Source: Bretschneidera sinensis (taxonomy: Eukaryota; Streptophyta; Magnoliopsida; Brassicales; Akaniaceae). Taken from it: a stretch of DNA of 64,000 nt. Of the stretch, positions 23,697 through 35,090 are shown piece after piece (the stretch's first letter is position 1; each line of letters starts with the position of its first letter). The DNA lies in NCBI GenBank assembly GCA_023935145.1, contig CM043699.1:72759638-72823637 (forward strand). The letters are read 5' to 3'. The position numbers were made by a program, and so were the translations under genes. The notes beneath the pieces are model-generated. The model was given only the letters and a program-made list of their open reading frames with translations. It ran no database searches and was not told the origin of the DNA.

Positions 23697-25195
23697 TAAG
23701 TACGTCGCCTCGCCCTCAACTCTCACCCTCCCGCACCCGGTACCTTCTCGACTGCACCACTTGGAGACCAGCAATGAGAGCGGTACCTCGTCTGGCTGAA
23801 GACGTAAAACTTAGCGCTCATAGAAGGCACCTCAGATCATATCCTTTCATTTTAGTATTTTCTTTTATTTATTGCTAATATTTATTTTTATTTAATTGTT
23901 TATTATTAATATTTCTTGTTTTTCGGCACAACGTTTGCTTTTCTTTTTCAGGAACATAGTGCATGCCAGTTCAAGTTTTGGGGCGTGCTACGAGCCATGC
24001 CAACCATCTAGTCTTCCATCTCTCAGGTCAGATCTTTTCATGTCACTCACACATTGGGGACAGTGTGTATATTAAGTTTGGGGGTAGGAGGAGACACATT
24101 CACACACTATGTCCCAGTTTTTATTATTTTTCAAAAAAGATAAATGCATGTTCATTTTGTTTTGAAAATTTTGGTTGATAAATATTATGATAAAACTTCA
24201 TCAGTAAGCTTAAAATCTATAACACATAGTCTAGTAATAAGAGTTTTAAAAGTTTAATTACCTACCCCAAGGCACTTAAGAATTCACAAGTTTGATCTAA
24301 AATCTGACACGAGCACATTAGCACACAATTGTGTGGGGTATGACATATAATTTGTAGGTATATGTTTTCATGACCTAAATGTAATCGGATAACTTGTTAG
24401 AAGAACACTTGGCATAGAAAAATAAAGAAAAATGTTTATCATGCAAAAAGAGAAAATAACATGCTCCTAATGATCATTAAATAAACTTTCCACTGAGTAA
24501 CTGGACCTCTTGCCTCAGTAAGCAGTGAGTGTTCACGTCAAAAGGTGGGAATTATGCATATAATGATCATTAAATAAAGTTTCCACTGAGTAACTAGACC
24601 TCTTGCCTCAGTAAGCAGTGAGTGCTCATGTCAAAATGTGGGGATTTTTGCTTGGTAGCATTAAGATCAGTTAGTTTCGTAGCCTTTTTTACTCGAGTTA
24701 GAAAGTCTTTAGGGGTGTCTTTACACCTAATGCCCTAAAACCATCTAGTTTGGGAGTCATTGGCAAAACACTCACTACACGGGTCAATTATAAAGCTTAA
24801 TGGAACTTAACGTGGCAAAAATCTCATGATAAAAAGAAGAATAAAAGAAATAAAACTATGCCATTATTGTTCATTCTGATAGGAAATTCGATGAATGTTA
24901 AGACATCGAAACACTATACATTAAAAATTATTTGGAAGCTTCATCTTTTATGTGCTAATTCACACACACTAAGATGAACTTATGATGCCTTAAACTAGCC
25001 TTATGTAAGTAATTAGAATTTTAAACCCTTATTCATTGCAAAGATGTGTTTATATTTTAAGCCTACTCATGAACAAACATCATAGTTTTATGTGCAACCC
25101 AAAAATCATGAATGATGAATTTATCTTTGATTTTGCTTTTCAATTAGTTTTCGTTTTGTATTGCTAAGGGACTAGCAATATGTAAGTTTGGGGTG
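23697..25195 (+). other. ORF3 tail and 3' UTR of C, hairpin and PPT
   Basis: A short ORF3 C-terminus ends near 23777, followed by GGCTGAAGACGTAAAACTTA. Purine tracts lie near 23968 and 24075; two CACTGAGTAACTGG modules are at about 24490-24550 and 24578-24640. Hairpin TTGCTAAGGGACTAGCAA is at 25161-25178 and AAGTTTGGGGTG abuts the LTR. Confidence 0.7.
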
Positions 25196-26178
25196 TGATA
25201 AGTGCTTAAATATTCATATTTAAGCCCCTTAATTTATAGTTTTTAAGCTCTTTATTTATGTATTTTAGTATACTCTACTTCATTTTTGTGTTTTCTGTGC
25301 TTTTTATAGGTTTTTGAAGAAAAGATAACATTTTGGTATTCTAAGGAAGAAAACTGAAGATCTAGAGCCTACTAAATGCGATCGAGCGCAAGCCATTTGT
25401 GATCGAGCACACAAACACTCGTGCGTACACCTAGCAAGCTCGAGTGCACCCATGCGCTCGAGCACAAAAGCACGTGATCGAGTGCACACACACAGAGAGG
25501 CGGCAGAGCCAGTTTTGGAAAGAAGTCTCCGGATCTTATTTTGGAAATTAGGGTTTTGAGGCACCCTTAGAAACCTATATATATGCTTGTAAAACACAGA
25601 AAACATACTTTTTGATATTGCTTGAAGTTATAAGCTTTAGAGAGGAATTGATGACTCGTCTCCACAGTATTCTTCAGGTTTTATCTTTCTACTTAGTTTA
25701 TTACGATGTTTAGTTTAATCAGCATGTGTAACTAACTCTTTAAATAGGGCTCGATTGAAGCCCTAATTATGTTTTTCCATATATATAATCCTTGATTGCC
25801 TTTGCAAATAGCCATGTTATGATGCTCTAATTGATTAATGTCTGTTTTATTGAATTCCTCATATGTGTGTGTCTGATCAACGTATGCATATGGTATGGAT
25901 TAGTTAGTTAGATCAATTTGGATGACCGAGTCCTGGGTCTGACAATAATAATAAAAGAAATCCAAGCCAGATTCTTGGGTTAATCAACATGGGAAACCAG
26001 GAGTATACAACGTACCTTAGGTCTCGTGTGGTTGTCAATTTCCATAAACCTCATGCTCTCTTAAGGAATAACTCAATATACACCATGCTAAATCGCTTAA
26101 GAGAGAAAAGAGTTAGAGTATACACCATGCCTAACTTGTTGCTTAGGGAGATCAATAGCTTAAGGAGTGGACCAAGCA
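25196..26178 (+). repeat. 3' LTR of C, truncated
   Basis: Starts TGATAAGTGCTTAAAT; cluster at 25377-25490, TATATATA at 25576-25583. Similarity to the other group-1 LTRs stops near 26178, about 250-300 bp before the expected end. Confidence 0.85.
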
Positions 26179-26943
26179 TACCTTTACACCTTGTCTTGCT
26201 TTACGGGTAGCAAGAAAACCTTACAAAAGAAATCTATCTCAAACTCTCACTTTTACACTCTACAGATTTAAAGACTACTTAAGTAGTAAATAATAAATCT
26301 TTAAGCTCTATATAAAACTGAGACAAAATTCTTTCTTCTTGCTTTTGTTCTAAACTCTCTACAAAAAACTCTGATTTATAGCTTCAGCCAAGCTCTCCAA
26401 AAATAGCAACTCTGAAAACTTCATTTTCATACTGATATCTCATTTATTTTAAATTTTTCGATCTTCAACAGTCACTTCCAGTCGACTCCCTAGTTGACTG
26501 GTCTTCTCCTCAGTAGACCTGATCTTTTGACTGGACTTATAAAATGCTAAACCTTCTATCGGTCGACTCATCGATCGACTAGATCTTCTTGGTAGTCGAC
26601 TAGGTACTGACTACCTCTCTCCTGGTAGTCAACTGGGTAATTGACTACATCTTTCCTGATAGTTGACTAGTTAGTCAGCTAACTCTCTCATGTTGGTCGA
26701 TTAGGCAGTCGGCTACCTCTCTCTTACTAGTCGACTACCTCTCTCCTGCTACTTGACTAAGCAGTCGGCTACCTTTCTCTTATTGGTTGACTAAGTAGTC
26801 AGTTACCTCTCTCCTGGTAGTATCTTCTTCGTTTCTTTTAATTAAACGATTAAATAACCTGCACATGTAACTAACTCGTTAGTAATTAAGATAGTTTTTA
26901 TCTACATCAAAATTAAACACATTAGGATATAAAATATCCTAAC
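26179..26943 (-). repeat. possible copia-type LTR remnant
   Basis: The right edge on the minus strand is TGTTAGGATATTTTATATCC, a tip typical of copia LTRs. A TATA-like CTATAAATC lies near 26375. No primer site or left TG..CA end was found and no coding DNA is attached. Low certainty. Confidence 0.3.
26591..26820. repeat. 34-bp minisatellite rich in AGTCGACT
   Basis: About seven imperfect units anchored on ACCTCTCTCCT; most are 34 bp and one is 22 bp. Each unit has two versions of the palindrome AGTCGACT. Scattered GTCGACT words continue left to 26470. Confidence 0.75.
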
Positions 26944-27045
26944 AAGAATTTTAGTGGTTCTTTGAGTTGAGAGTTTTCCTTAGTCTCAAGAAGAGCTTAA
27001 GCCTATGCCCTGTGAGCGAAGGAGGCAAAGTTGAATATAGGCTAT

Positions 27046-27905
27046 GTTGGGGTGTGTGTAGTTCGGTTTGGATTAACTTTTTTAAAACCGAAACAAAATC
27101 GTTTGTAGGACTATTTTACAAAAAGTAATCTTGTTTCATCTCAAGTGTAAATAGAGTTCGATCTCTGATTTTTTATAAGTGTAAACAAAATCATTTGTGT
27201 TTATATATATATCTTCTCATTTCTTTTCTTTTTTTCTTCTTGGAAACTTTTTAACAAAAAATGTTAGTTTCCACCAAAAAGGCCAATTACAATTTAAATA
27301 TGTGAGAAATATGTTTCTTTTTAATAATTTTTAATTGAAGAAGACATTTGTTCTCGTGAAAGTATTTCTTTTGAACTTTCAATATCCTTTCCAAAAGCTT
27401 GTTAAATTTATTTGCTTACCCTATGTTTGTTCACTTTATGTTTTTGGTATGATGAAACTTGGTTATAGAGATTCTAGGATAAAGTCTATACTAGTGTTGA
27501 AATTTTGAAGAATTTGATTGGTTAATCACTTTTAAAATCTAGATTTATTTACTTTTGTGTGGTTTGTATTAAATTAAGGTTGTTGAACTTTGTGTGAAAT
27601 GATTTAAGATACTAAATTTGTAAATGATGCTTTATAAGATTTAATAAATTCTTTTATATATTTGATTTTGGATCTAATGAAGGATGAATAATTGTAGTAA
27701 AATATTTTTTCTTACATAATATGTTTGAATTAATTTTTAAGTGAAAAAATACTAAATCGATGACCCAAACCAATTTGAATGGGTTGAGTTTGGTTAAAGT
27801 TGGATGGGTTCATGGGTTGAGTTGAGTTGAGATTTTTCGAACCCGGTATAATTGGATTGGGTTGATTTTTTAGACTAGCCCGACCCATGCTCACCCTTAC
27901 ACATG
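27046..27905. mobile_element. possible hAT-like nonautonomous element
   Basis: The left side reads GGGGTGTGTGTAGTTCGGTTT and the right side CCCATGCTCACCCTTA. These resemble opposite ends of plant hAT-derived repeats. The interior is AT-rich with no coding region. No TSD could be fixed. Confidence 0.25.
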
Positions 27906-27962
27906 AGTCCCTAAAGCTCTCCTTGTTGTGTTCAACCGCATGATCTTTCATGCCCAGCTAAA

Positions 27963-28203
27963 CCTGGCTCTAATACCACTTATTATGCATGATGACCCAA
28001 GACTAGGAAAAATTTAGGCTTGGAAAGCTCACAAAGCAAAAATTCAAATATATGATGTTGGAGACTATATGAACCCCAAAGCTTAAGCTAATAGGTTTTA
28101 GTTCCATTACCATATATATGTTATTCACTAATCCAATTATTTTCCATGTTGAATTGGTCTTCCACATCTTCTCACTACACGTGAATATTCCCAATATGCT
28201 TCC
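27963..28203 (-). repeat. copia primer-binding site and LTR fragment
   Basis: Minus-strand TGGTATTAGAGCCAGG (27963-27978) matches the initiator-Met primer site of copia elements with one change. The adjoining sequence from about 27988 would be the LTR and is cut by F at 28204. Confidence 0.45.
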
Positions 28204-28543
28204 TGACATAGGGAAAAATTCTCTAACCAATAAAATGATGACACGTGGCACCCTCTAAGGGTAAGAAGGTAATTTCATAAACAAAATAGAGTAGCTTATC
28301 AGACACACACAGCAAAAAGTAAAACAGTAATCTCACACCAAAACCATAGTTCTATTAGAACACTCTAGCCTATGGGAATCCTAATCCTTCTATGACACTC
28401 AGCATTAATTACTTTCCTAATTGGACTCTGCTCCAATACTCTTTATAATGAGCTCTCATTATCACAAGTATATACAATTCATTAACAAATTCTCCAGCAA
28501 TCTTATTCCTTACTTTTCTAGCCTTCAGTTTTACTAACTTAGG
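28204..28543 (+). repeat. 5' LTR of F, left portion
   Basis: TGACATAGGG start, aligned to TGATGTAGGG of the 3' LTR. It contains ACACGTGGC, a G-box/ABRE-like word, near 28230. G is inserted after 28543; the last 54 bp are repeated after G. Confidence 0.8.
28490..28543. repeat. 54-bp direct repeat, left copy, flanking G
   Basis: TTCTCCAGCAATCTT to ACTAACTTAGG, matching 33744-33797 with one difference. Retrotransposon TSDs are normally about 5 bp. Confidence 0.9.
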
Positions 28544-29653
28544 TGTTGTGAGTTTTAAATTACTCGCAAGCGCACGAGTCGTTTGCAGTATAGCGTTGTG
28601 CAAGTGCGAGGTCGAATCCACAGGGAATTGCGTTGTGAAAGTATATTTTTAATCTAAACTAACTCTATCTTAACCTAGTTCTAAATTTCAGAATGATATT
28701 GCAAAATAAATTAAAACTAAACTAAGTTGATTTTAAAACTAATAATAAAAAGCACTAAAGTTTCTGAATCCACCCCACCGAAGTTAAGCATACATGTTCT
28801 AAAAATATAGTATATCAAAACATTCTATGAATCCAACTATAAGACAAAAAACAAAGAATATCCCAACTAAACCAAAAGCACCCAATGTATCTGCTCTTAA
28901 CAAATCACAAAGGGAATCCAATTTAATCGAAAAGCATTCAATGTATCCATCAGATGAAACACAAAGAAAATCCAACAGAAAATTTAAAATCAATCAATTA
29001 TAAGATTAACTCAAATAATTGACAGAACATTTATACTAAAAATTGTCAGATTTGTACAAGCAAATCTGAACTACTACGCCAAACAACGGCGGGGCTTCAT
29101 CTTCAACCTTAGCTGAAGAGTCTAGCCACTCATAACTATAGAACTATAATAAAAAGTGCTAAACATTTAAACTAAAACAACTGAATATAAAGAAATAAAT
29201 AAAAAACTTTACATGGGAGAAATTCTACTCGCTGACGGGCGGCGCTTCCCCTCGTGGTAGCAATGCCTTCGGGATCCACCAGAATGTTGGTGGACGTCCA
29301 CCGGTAAACACCAAAGTGGCTTAGGAATTGTACCCTGAATGATGAAGCCAGATGGTGTTTATATAGGGGAAGACCCGGAGCAATATGGGTTGCAGATTCG
29401 ATGTGGGATATTGACCATGCGCTCGTTCGTAGGCAGGTGCGCTCAAGCGCAGATGCGCTCGATCGCATATCTCGTGCGATCGATCGCAATGTCTCCAGAA
29501 GCTTCACATCTCCTAAAATGCTTTATTTTCTCCACAAACCTGTAAAAATACACAAAACACAAGAAAGATGTAAAATAAAGTGAAATACTACTAACTAAGA
29601 GCATAACAAATATAAGTTAAGGGTCTAAAATATGCAATATTTAAGACTTATCA
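28544..29653 (-). repeat. 3' LTR of G (1110 bp)
   Basis: Minus-strand TGATAAGTCTTAAATATTGC to CTCACAACA. TATATAAA at 29358-29365, USE at 29399-29409, CpG-rich cluster at 29415-29490. Confidence 0.92.
29358..29490 (-). promoter_or_regulatory. LTR promoter of G: CpG-rich cluster, USE, TATA
   Basis: On the minus strand: GCGATCGATCGCAC and GCGATCGAGCGCA words, then ATCCCACATCG (29399-29409), 33 nt, TATATAAA (29358-29365). The 33-nt interval is about half different from that of E, yet the length is kept. Confidence 0.65.
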
Positions 29654-30933
29654 AATACCCCCAAACTTATATTTTGCTAGTCCCTTAGCAAAACAAAATA
29701 AAAGACTCAATGAAAAGCAAAGAACATAAAGATAAAGTCATCACTCATGGTATCCAAAAATTTAAGCAGCACACATCACCATGATATTCATTCATAAGCA
29801 AGCTTAAAAAGGTAAACTCATCTTCGCAATGAATAGAAATGTTAAAATCTAATTACTTACAAAAGGCAGGATAAGGCATCACAAGCTTGAATCAGTGTAA
29901 GGTAAATTAGCATATAAAAATGAAGCTTCCAAGTAACTTTAATGTGTAAGGTCTCCATGTCTCAAGATTCACCGAATTTCCCATCAAAAATAAACGAAAA
30001 GGCATAGTTTTTATTTTATTCTTTTTTCTTTTTATTTTTTTAACAATAATAAGGCACGACTATGTTTAGTTCCCTTAAGCTTTCTAATTGACCCATGTAG
30101 CGAGTGTTGAGTCAATGACTCCCAAACCAGGTGGTTTTAGGGCATTAGGTGTAAAGACACCCCTAAGGACTTACTAACTCGAGTCAAAAAGGCTACGAAA
30201 TTAAACCGACCTTAATATTACCAAGCAAAATTTCACCTTTTGACGTGAACACTCACTGCTTACTGAGGCAAGAGGTCCAGTTACTCAGCGAAAAGTTTAT
30301 TGATAATTTTTTTTTTTTTTATGCCCAAGTGTTCATCCAACAAGTCATCCAGTTTTAGTTAAGATAAGGAAAAATACACATTAAAATCACGTGTCATACC
30401 TCATATAATTTGTGCTAATGTGCTCGTGTTAGATTAGATCAAACATGTGAATTCTCAAAATGCCTAAAGTAAGTAACTAAATTTTAAAAATTTATCACCA
30501 GATCATGTGTTCAAAATGTTAAGCTCACCAATGACATCACATCACAGAAAATGTTTAGATCAACTAAAATTTCACGATAACATGAGCATGCATTTATCTC
30601 TATGACGAAAAGACAACAAATTAGGACAAAGTGTGTGATGTGTCTCCCATACCCCCAAACTTAAATTACACATTGACCCCAATGTGTGACTAATATGGAA
30701 AGAGCTTACCTGAGATATGGAGAACTATCTGGACTGGTATGGCTCATAGCATACCCCCAAACTTGAACTGAAGTGCGCTTTGTCCCTGAAAAATAAAAAC
30801 TGGAAAACGAAAAATACTGGAAACAAACATTAATCATAAAAATGCGAAATAATAAATAAACAAAAGAAAAGATAAGCTGTGGGGTGCCTCCCATGAGCGC
30901 TAAGTTTAACGTCTTTAGCCAGACCCAACATTA
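29654..30933 (-). other. PPT, hairpin and 3' UTR of G
   Basis: Minus-strand AAGTTTGGGGGTATT abuts the LTR. Hairpin TTGCTAAGGGACTAGCAA lies at 29674-29691. Further AAGTTTGGGGGT tracts are near 30652 and 30755, and one CACTGAGTAACTGG-type module is at about 30235-30290. Confidence 0.75.
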
Positions 30934-32511
30934 TTAAACAGGCCCAACTAAGCACTCCACCATCTGATCAATAAAAGGAAATGGAAAATGATCAGGCCTA
31001 GTGGCAGCATTCAATTTACGATAGTCTAGACACTTTCTCCATCTTGACTGCACTCGAGTTGGGACCAACTCATCGTCTTTATTTACTACCGTCAATTTAG
31101 CATGTTTGGGCATGACTGGAATCAGGCTCACCCACTTGCGATAAGAGATGGGATAAATGATCCCTGGCTCTAACAGCTTAATATTTTCTGCCCTCACAAC
31201 CTCTTGCATAGTAGGGTTGAGCCTTCTTTGTGGCTCCCTCGATGGCTTGGCATTCTCCTCCAACTGTATCGTGTGTATTACCAACGAGGGGTTGATTCCC
31301 TTGACATCCTCAATAGTCCAGCCTATAGCTTCCTTATGCTCACTTAAGACGTCTAATAGTTTCTCCTCTGGAGCATCACCCAAATCTAAAGCTATAATTA
31401 TAGGCAAAGAATCTGCTGGACCTAGGAACTTATACTTAAGATTGTCTGGTAAAGGCTTAAGTTCCTTCTTGGGGGGTTCAGGTGTTGTGGTTTCCTCCAT
31501 CTCACTGATCTTTTGAGGAGCAGACTCCAAAGTAGCATTTGCTTGCTCAAACAACTTATTTAAATCCAAATCGTCTTCAAATTGAGCAAAGCATGCCTCC
31601 AAAATGTCCTCAGACTTCCCTTCTTTCTTGGGCGCTTGTAGTCTCTCAGGGTAAGGCACTTTAGGTAAAAACGACCTAGAGAGATCATTAATAATAGGTG
31701 TGGCTGTAGATAGCTCAGCATCTCTCTTCTCATTGTTGCCACTTTCTTGCCCTTGGTGCATAGCAGGGTTATCTTCCACTTGATTGTGCACTTATCTCCC
31801 AAACCTCAATGGGACAATTGATTGCACTTGTTCCTGCCAATGCATAGGAGCTAATAAATTTCCCACCGCAAACTGTTCCGTTGGGTTAGGATCAGTTTGA
31901 CTAGAGAACATTCCTTCCTCTCCTTCACCCACCTAACTTGCGATTTGATCAATTTGAATCTCTAGTGTGGCAATCGCTTGGGTGTTTTCTATTGTTGCAC
32001 TCATCACTTCACTCATAAATTGGCTAGTCGTTTTCATGAAATCATTGAGAGTGTCCTCCAATGACTGTGAAACTGACACTAGCGCTTGAATGGGAGCTTG
32101 GTAAGCGGGTGATGGTGCTGGATAAGCTGAGTGACCATAAATTGGAATTGGTGGAGGAAATTCGGGAAGGTATTGATTGTGAGCATGATAAGGGTCTCCT
32201 CCCTGATTCCTCAGTTGGTTCTGCGTCCATGAAACATTAGAGTGGTCCCACCACCCTGGATTGTATGTTTCAGAGTAAGATCCATTTGATTGCCAACAAC
32301 ACTCATTGAAAGCATTCATTTGTTCCATGGGATACTCGGCAAAAGCCGGCATTGATGGACAATTTTGTGCTAAATGCAGAGGACTAGCACAGATGGAACA
32401 GCCATCAACATTGAATATGTTGGCAGCATTGAGGGATGGGCTGATCATTTTAATGAAATCCTTGAGGGCGTCCTCTAAAGACTGTAAAACCGGCGCTAGA
32501 TTCATCCACAT
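30934..32511 (-). pseudogene. gag: gag-linker-RT start fusion (element G)
   Basis: Gag part 32511-31933 (MWMNLAPVLQSLEDALKDF, CSICASPLHLAQNC, ETYNPGWWDHSNVSW), then two nonsense codons (about 31930 and 31795), then 285 codons to 30934. Unlike E and I there is a single LEACFAQFEDDLDLNKLFEQ unit and no frame offset (KKEGKSEDILEA). RT starts with CLDYRKLNAATRPDHFPFPF and stops after FIDQMVECLVG, before any catalytic aspartate. The product would be a gag-linker protein without enzymes. Confidence 0.8.
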
Positions 32512-32621
32512 TTTTTTTTAAATTAAATTAATTAATTTTTTTTTTTTATAAAAAAATTGATAACTAACTAGTAGAAAAATAAAATCAATTCAGACAAAAA
32601 AAATTTCACAAACCAAACAAT

Positions 32622-32639
32622 TCCCCGGAAACGACGCCA
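32622..32639 (-). other. primer-binding site of G (two changes)
   Basis: Minus-strand TGGCGTCGTTTCCGGGGA, the tRNA-Asp-type site with two substitutions. Confidence 0.85.
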
Positions 32640-32645
32640 AAAACT

Positions 32646-33743
32646 TGTTGTGAGTTTTAAATTACTCGCAAGCGCACGAGTCGTTTGCAGTATAGCGTTG
32701 TGCAAGTGCAAGGTCGAATCCACAGGGAATTGCGTTGTGAAAGTATATTTTTAATCTAAACTAACTCTATCTTAACCTAGTTCCAAATTTCAGAATGATA
32801 TTGCAAAATAAATTAAAACTAAACTAAGTTGATTTTAAAACTAATAATAAAAAGCACTAAAGTTTCCGAATCCACCCCACCGAAGTTAAGCATACATGTT
32901 CTAAAAATATAGCCTATCAAAACATTCCATGAATCCAACTATAAGACAAAAAACAAAGAATATCCCAACTAAACCAAAAGCACCCAATGTATCCGCTCTT
33001 AACAAATCACAAAGGGAATCCAATTTAATCGAAAAGCATTCAATGTATCCATCAGATGAAACACAAAGAAAATCCAACAGACAATTTAAAATCAATCAAT
33101 TATAAGATTAACTCAAATAATTGACAGAACATTTATACTAAAAATTGTCAGATTTGTACAAGCAAATCTGAACTACTACGCCAAACAATGGCGGGGCTTC
33201 ATCTTCAACCTTAGCTGAAGAGTCTAGCCACTCATAACTATAAAACTATAATAAAAAGTGCTAAACATTTAAACTAAAACAACTGAATATAAAGAAATAA
33301 ATAAAAAACTTTACATGGGAGAAATTCTACTCGCTGACGGGCGGCGCTTCCCCTCGTGGTAGCAATGCCTTCGGGATCCACCAGAATGTTGGTGGACGTC
33401 CACCAATAAACACCAAAGTGGCTCAGGAATTGTACCCTGAATGATGAAGCCAGATGGTGTTTATATAGGGGAAGATCCGTAGCAATATGGGTTGCAGATT
33501 CGATGTGGGATATTGACCATGCGCTCGTTCGTAGGCAAGTGCGCTCGAGCGCAGATGCGCTCGATCGCATATCTCGTGCGATCGATCTCAATGTCTCCAG
33601 AAGCTTCACATCTCCTGAAATGCTTTATTTTCTCCACAAACCTGTAAAAATACACAAAACACAAGAAAGACGTAAAATAAAGTGAAATACTACTAACTAA
33701 GAGCATAAGAAATATAAGTTAAGGGTCTAAAATATGCAATATT
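32646..33743 (-). repeat. 5' LTR of G, outer end clipped
   Basis: Nearly identical to the left LTR but ends at GCAATAT, about 13 bp short of TTAAGACTTATCA. USE 33501-33511, TATATAAA 33460-33467, interval again 33 nt; CpG-rich cluster 33517-33595. Confidence 0.9.
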
Positions 33744-33797
33744 TTCTCCAGCAATCTTATTCCTTACTTTTCTAACCTTCAGTTTTACTAACTTAGG
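33744..33797. repeat. 54-bp direct repeat, right copy, flanking G
   Basis: Second copy of 28490-28543; the LTR of F continues directly after it. Confidence 0.9.
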
Positions 33798-33927
33798 CAT
33801 CGGAGAGTCTCCTAGAAGCCACAACCCCTCAGGTCCTCCGGCTACTTCTTAGGGTTTATTTTGTCTCTGTGTGCGCATTTACCCCATTGTGTCCATTTGT
33901 ACCCCTGAAAAGTATTTGACATCAAAA
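33798..33927 (+). repeat. 5' LTR of F, right portion, and primer-site region
   Basis: CATCGGAGAGTCTC to GACATCAAAA matches the end of the 3' LTR at 41290-41420. TTGACGTCGTCCGTGGGAA just after it (from 33930) stands where Tat-lineage elements have their primer site. I do not assign a tRNA. Confidence 0.75.
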
Positions 33928-33989
33928 GATTGACGTCGTCCGTGGGAAAACAAAGCTAAAGTCCTAACAAACCATCCAATGAGCAGTCA

Positions 33990-35090
33990 CGGTAGGACTG
34001 ACAGTCCTAGTCGGATCACCCAATTCAGCAAGGCCAAGCAAACCTAGATACTCCAGTCACACAGGGACAGTTCATGGAACTCACTCAGTTGGTGGTCGAC
34101 CTAGTAGCTCAACTTGGGAGGCAAGCTCCTCCCTCTCAAGCATTGCGACAAAGCTCTTGGCCAATGAGACACCAAAATTTAGTCACCATGCTTATACCTC
34201 TAATCGTAAGTCCACTACAAGGTCTTCTCCTACCAATCACAGACCAAAGTCCTGAGGTTACTCTGTCTCTAAGAATCACACTGATCTAGATAAGAAGTTG
34301 GAGGAGATGGACAAGAAAATAGGCAAAGACTTTAAGCACCGGGCAACCAATGTCTTAGATGAACTTAACTCCCAAGACCCTCCATTTACTCAAGAGATCT
34401 TAGACACCTCACTCCCTTGACACTTCAGAATGCTTGTCATTACGGCTTATAACAGCAACATTAACCCCAAGATCACCTCCAGCTCTACAAGAAAACGATG
34501 CTCTTACATCGCCATCCAGACGCAGTCCTGTGCTGATCTTTCCTACTAACACATGAAAAGTCCATCAATACATGGCACTCCCACTTGAAGCCCAAAAGTA
34601 TCAACTCCTTCAAGGAACTAAGCCACAACTTCGTCACATACTTCCTCAGCAACAAAGGACCAATGAGACATCGAACTAAAGATATAAATAAGATCCTCGC
34701 TTGAGCCGAGGAATACATGCTCACAAAAGAGGACCAACCATTCCGAAAGGAACAAGAAGCGGGTAGAGAAAATAGAAAGAAAGAATAGTCTGAACCGAAG
34801 AATGACTCAAGGAAAAAGCCTTATAAGGACGAAATCAAAAAAAAAAAACCCTCAGATGTTCAACAGCTACAAACGTTTTAATGCCCCTAGGGCTAACATC
34901 CTAATGAACATCTGAGACCAAGACTTTGTTCGCTTGCCCTCGAAGCCCATGAACACGAGTGAAAATAAAGATAAGTCTAGATGGTGTCGCTTCCATAGAG
35001 ATCACAGGCACGATACCAAAGAGTGCAAAGCCTTTAAGAACCATATAAACTCACCTATTCACCAAGGATATTTGAAGGAATACATTTGAG
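33990..35090 (+). pseudogene. gag: gag of element F, decayed
   Basis: Fragments in several frames. MELTQLVVDLVAQLG at 34074 matches the opening of Tat gag. LDKKLEEMDKKIGKDF and NVLDELNSQDPPFTQEIL follow near 34290-34400. WCRFHRDHRHDTKECKAF at about 34990-35045 is the Tat zinc-binding motif with its Cys and His residues in place. Stops and frame changes are frequent. Confidence 0.7.

Larger units (their letters stand above)
16594..26178 (+). mobile_element. Athila-like element C, host of D and B
   Basis: Plus-strand group-1 element in two pieces, ~16594-17594 and 23692-26178. B separates them with TSD GCCAC. Its 5' part is missing because D lies there. Compared with A, nearly all ORF3 is gone: the linker end joins directly to the ORF3 C-terminus near 23697. 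The 3' LTR starts at 25196 and stops abruptly near 26178. Confidence 0.75.
28544..33743 (-). mobile_element. Athila-like nonautonomous element G, young
   Basis: Minus-strand group-2 element with near-identical LTRs (28544-29653 and 32646-33743). It has a tRNA-Asp-type primer site, shortened gag, linker and the first ~50 codons of RT, then directly the 3' UTR. The right-hand LTR lacks its outer ~13 bp, and the flanks share 54 bp. The RT-to-3'UTR joint is the same as in I. Confidence 0.9.
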
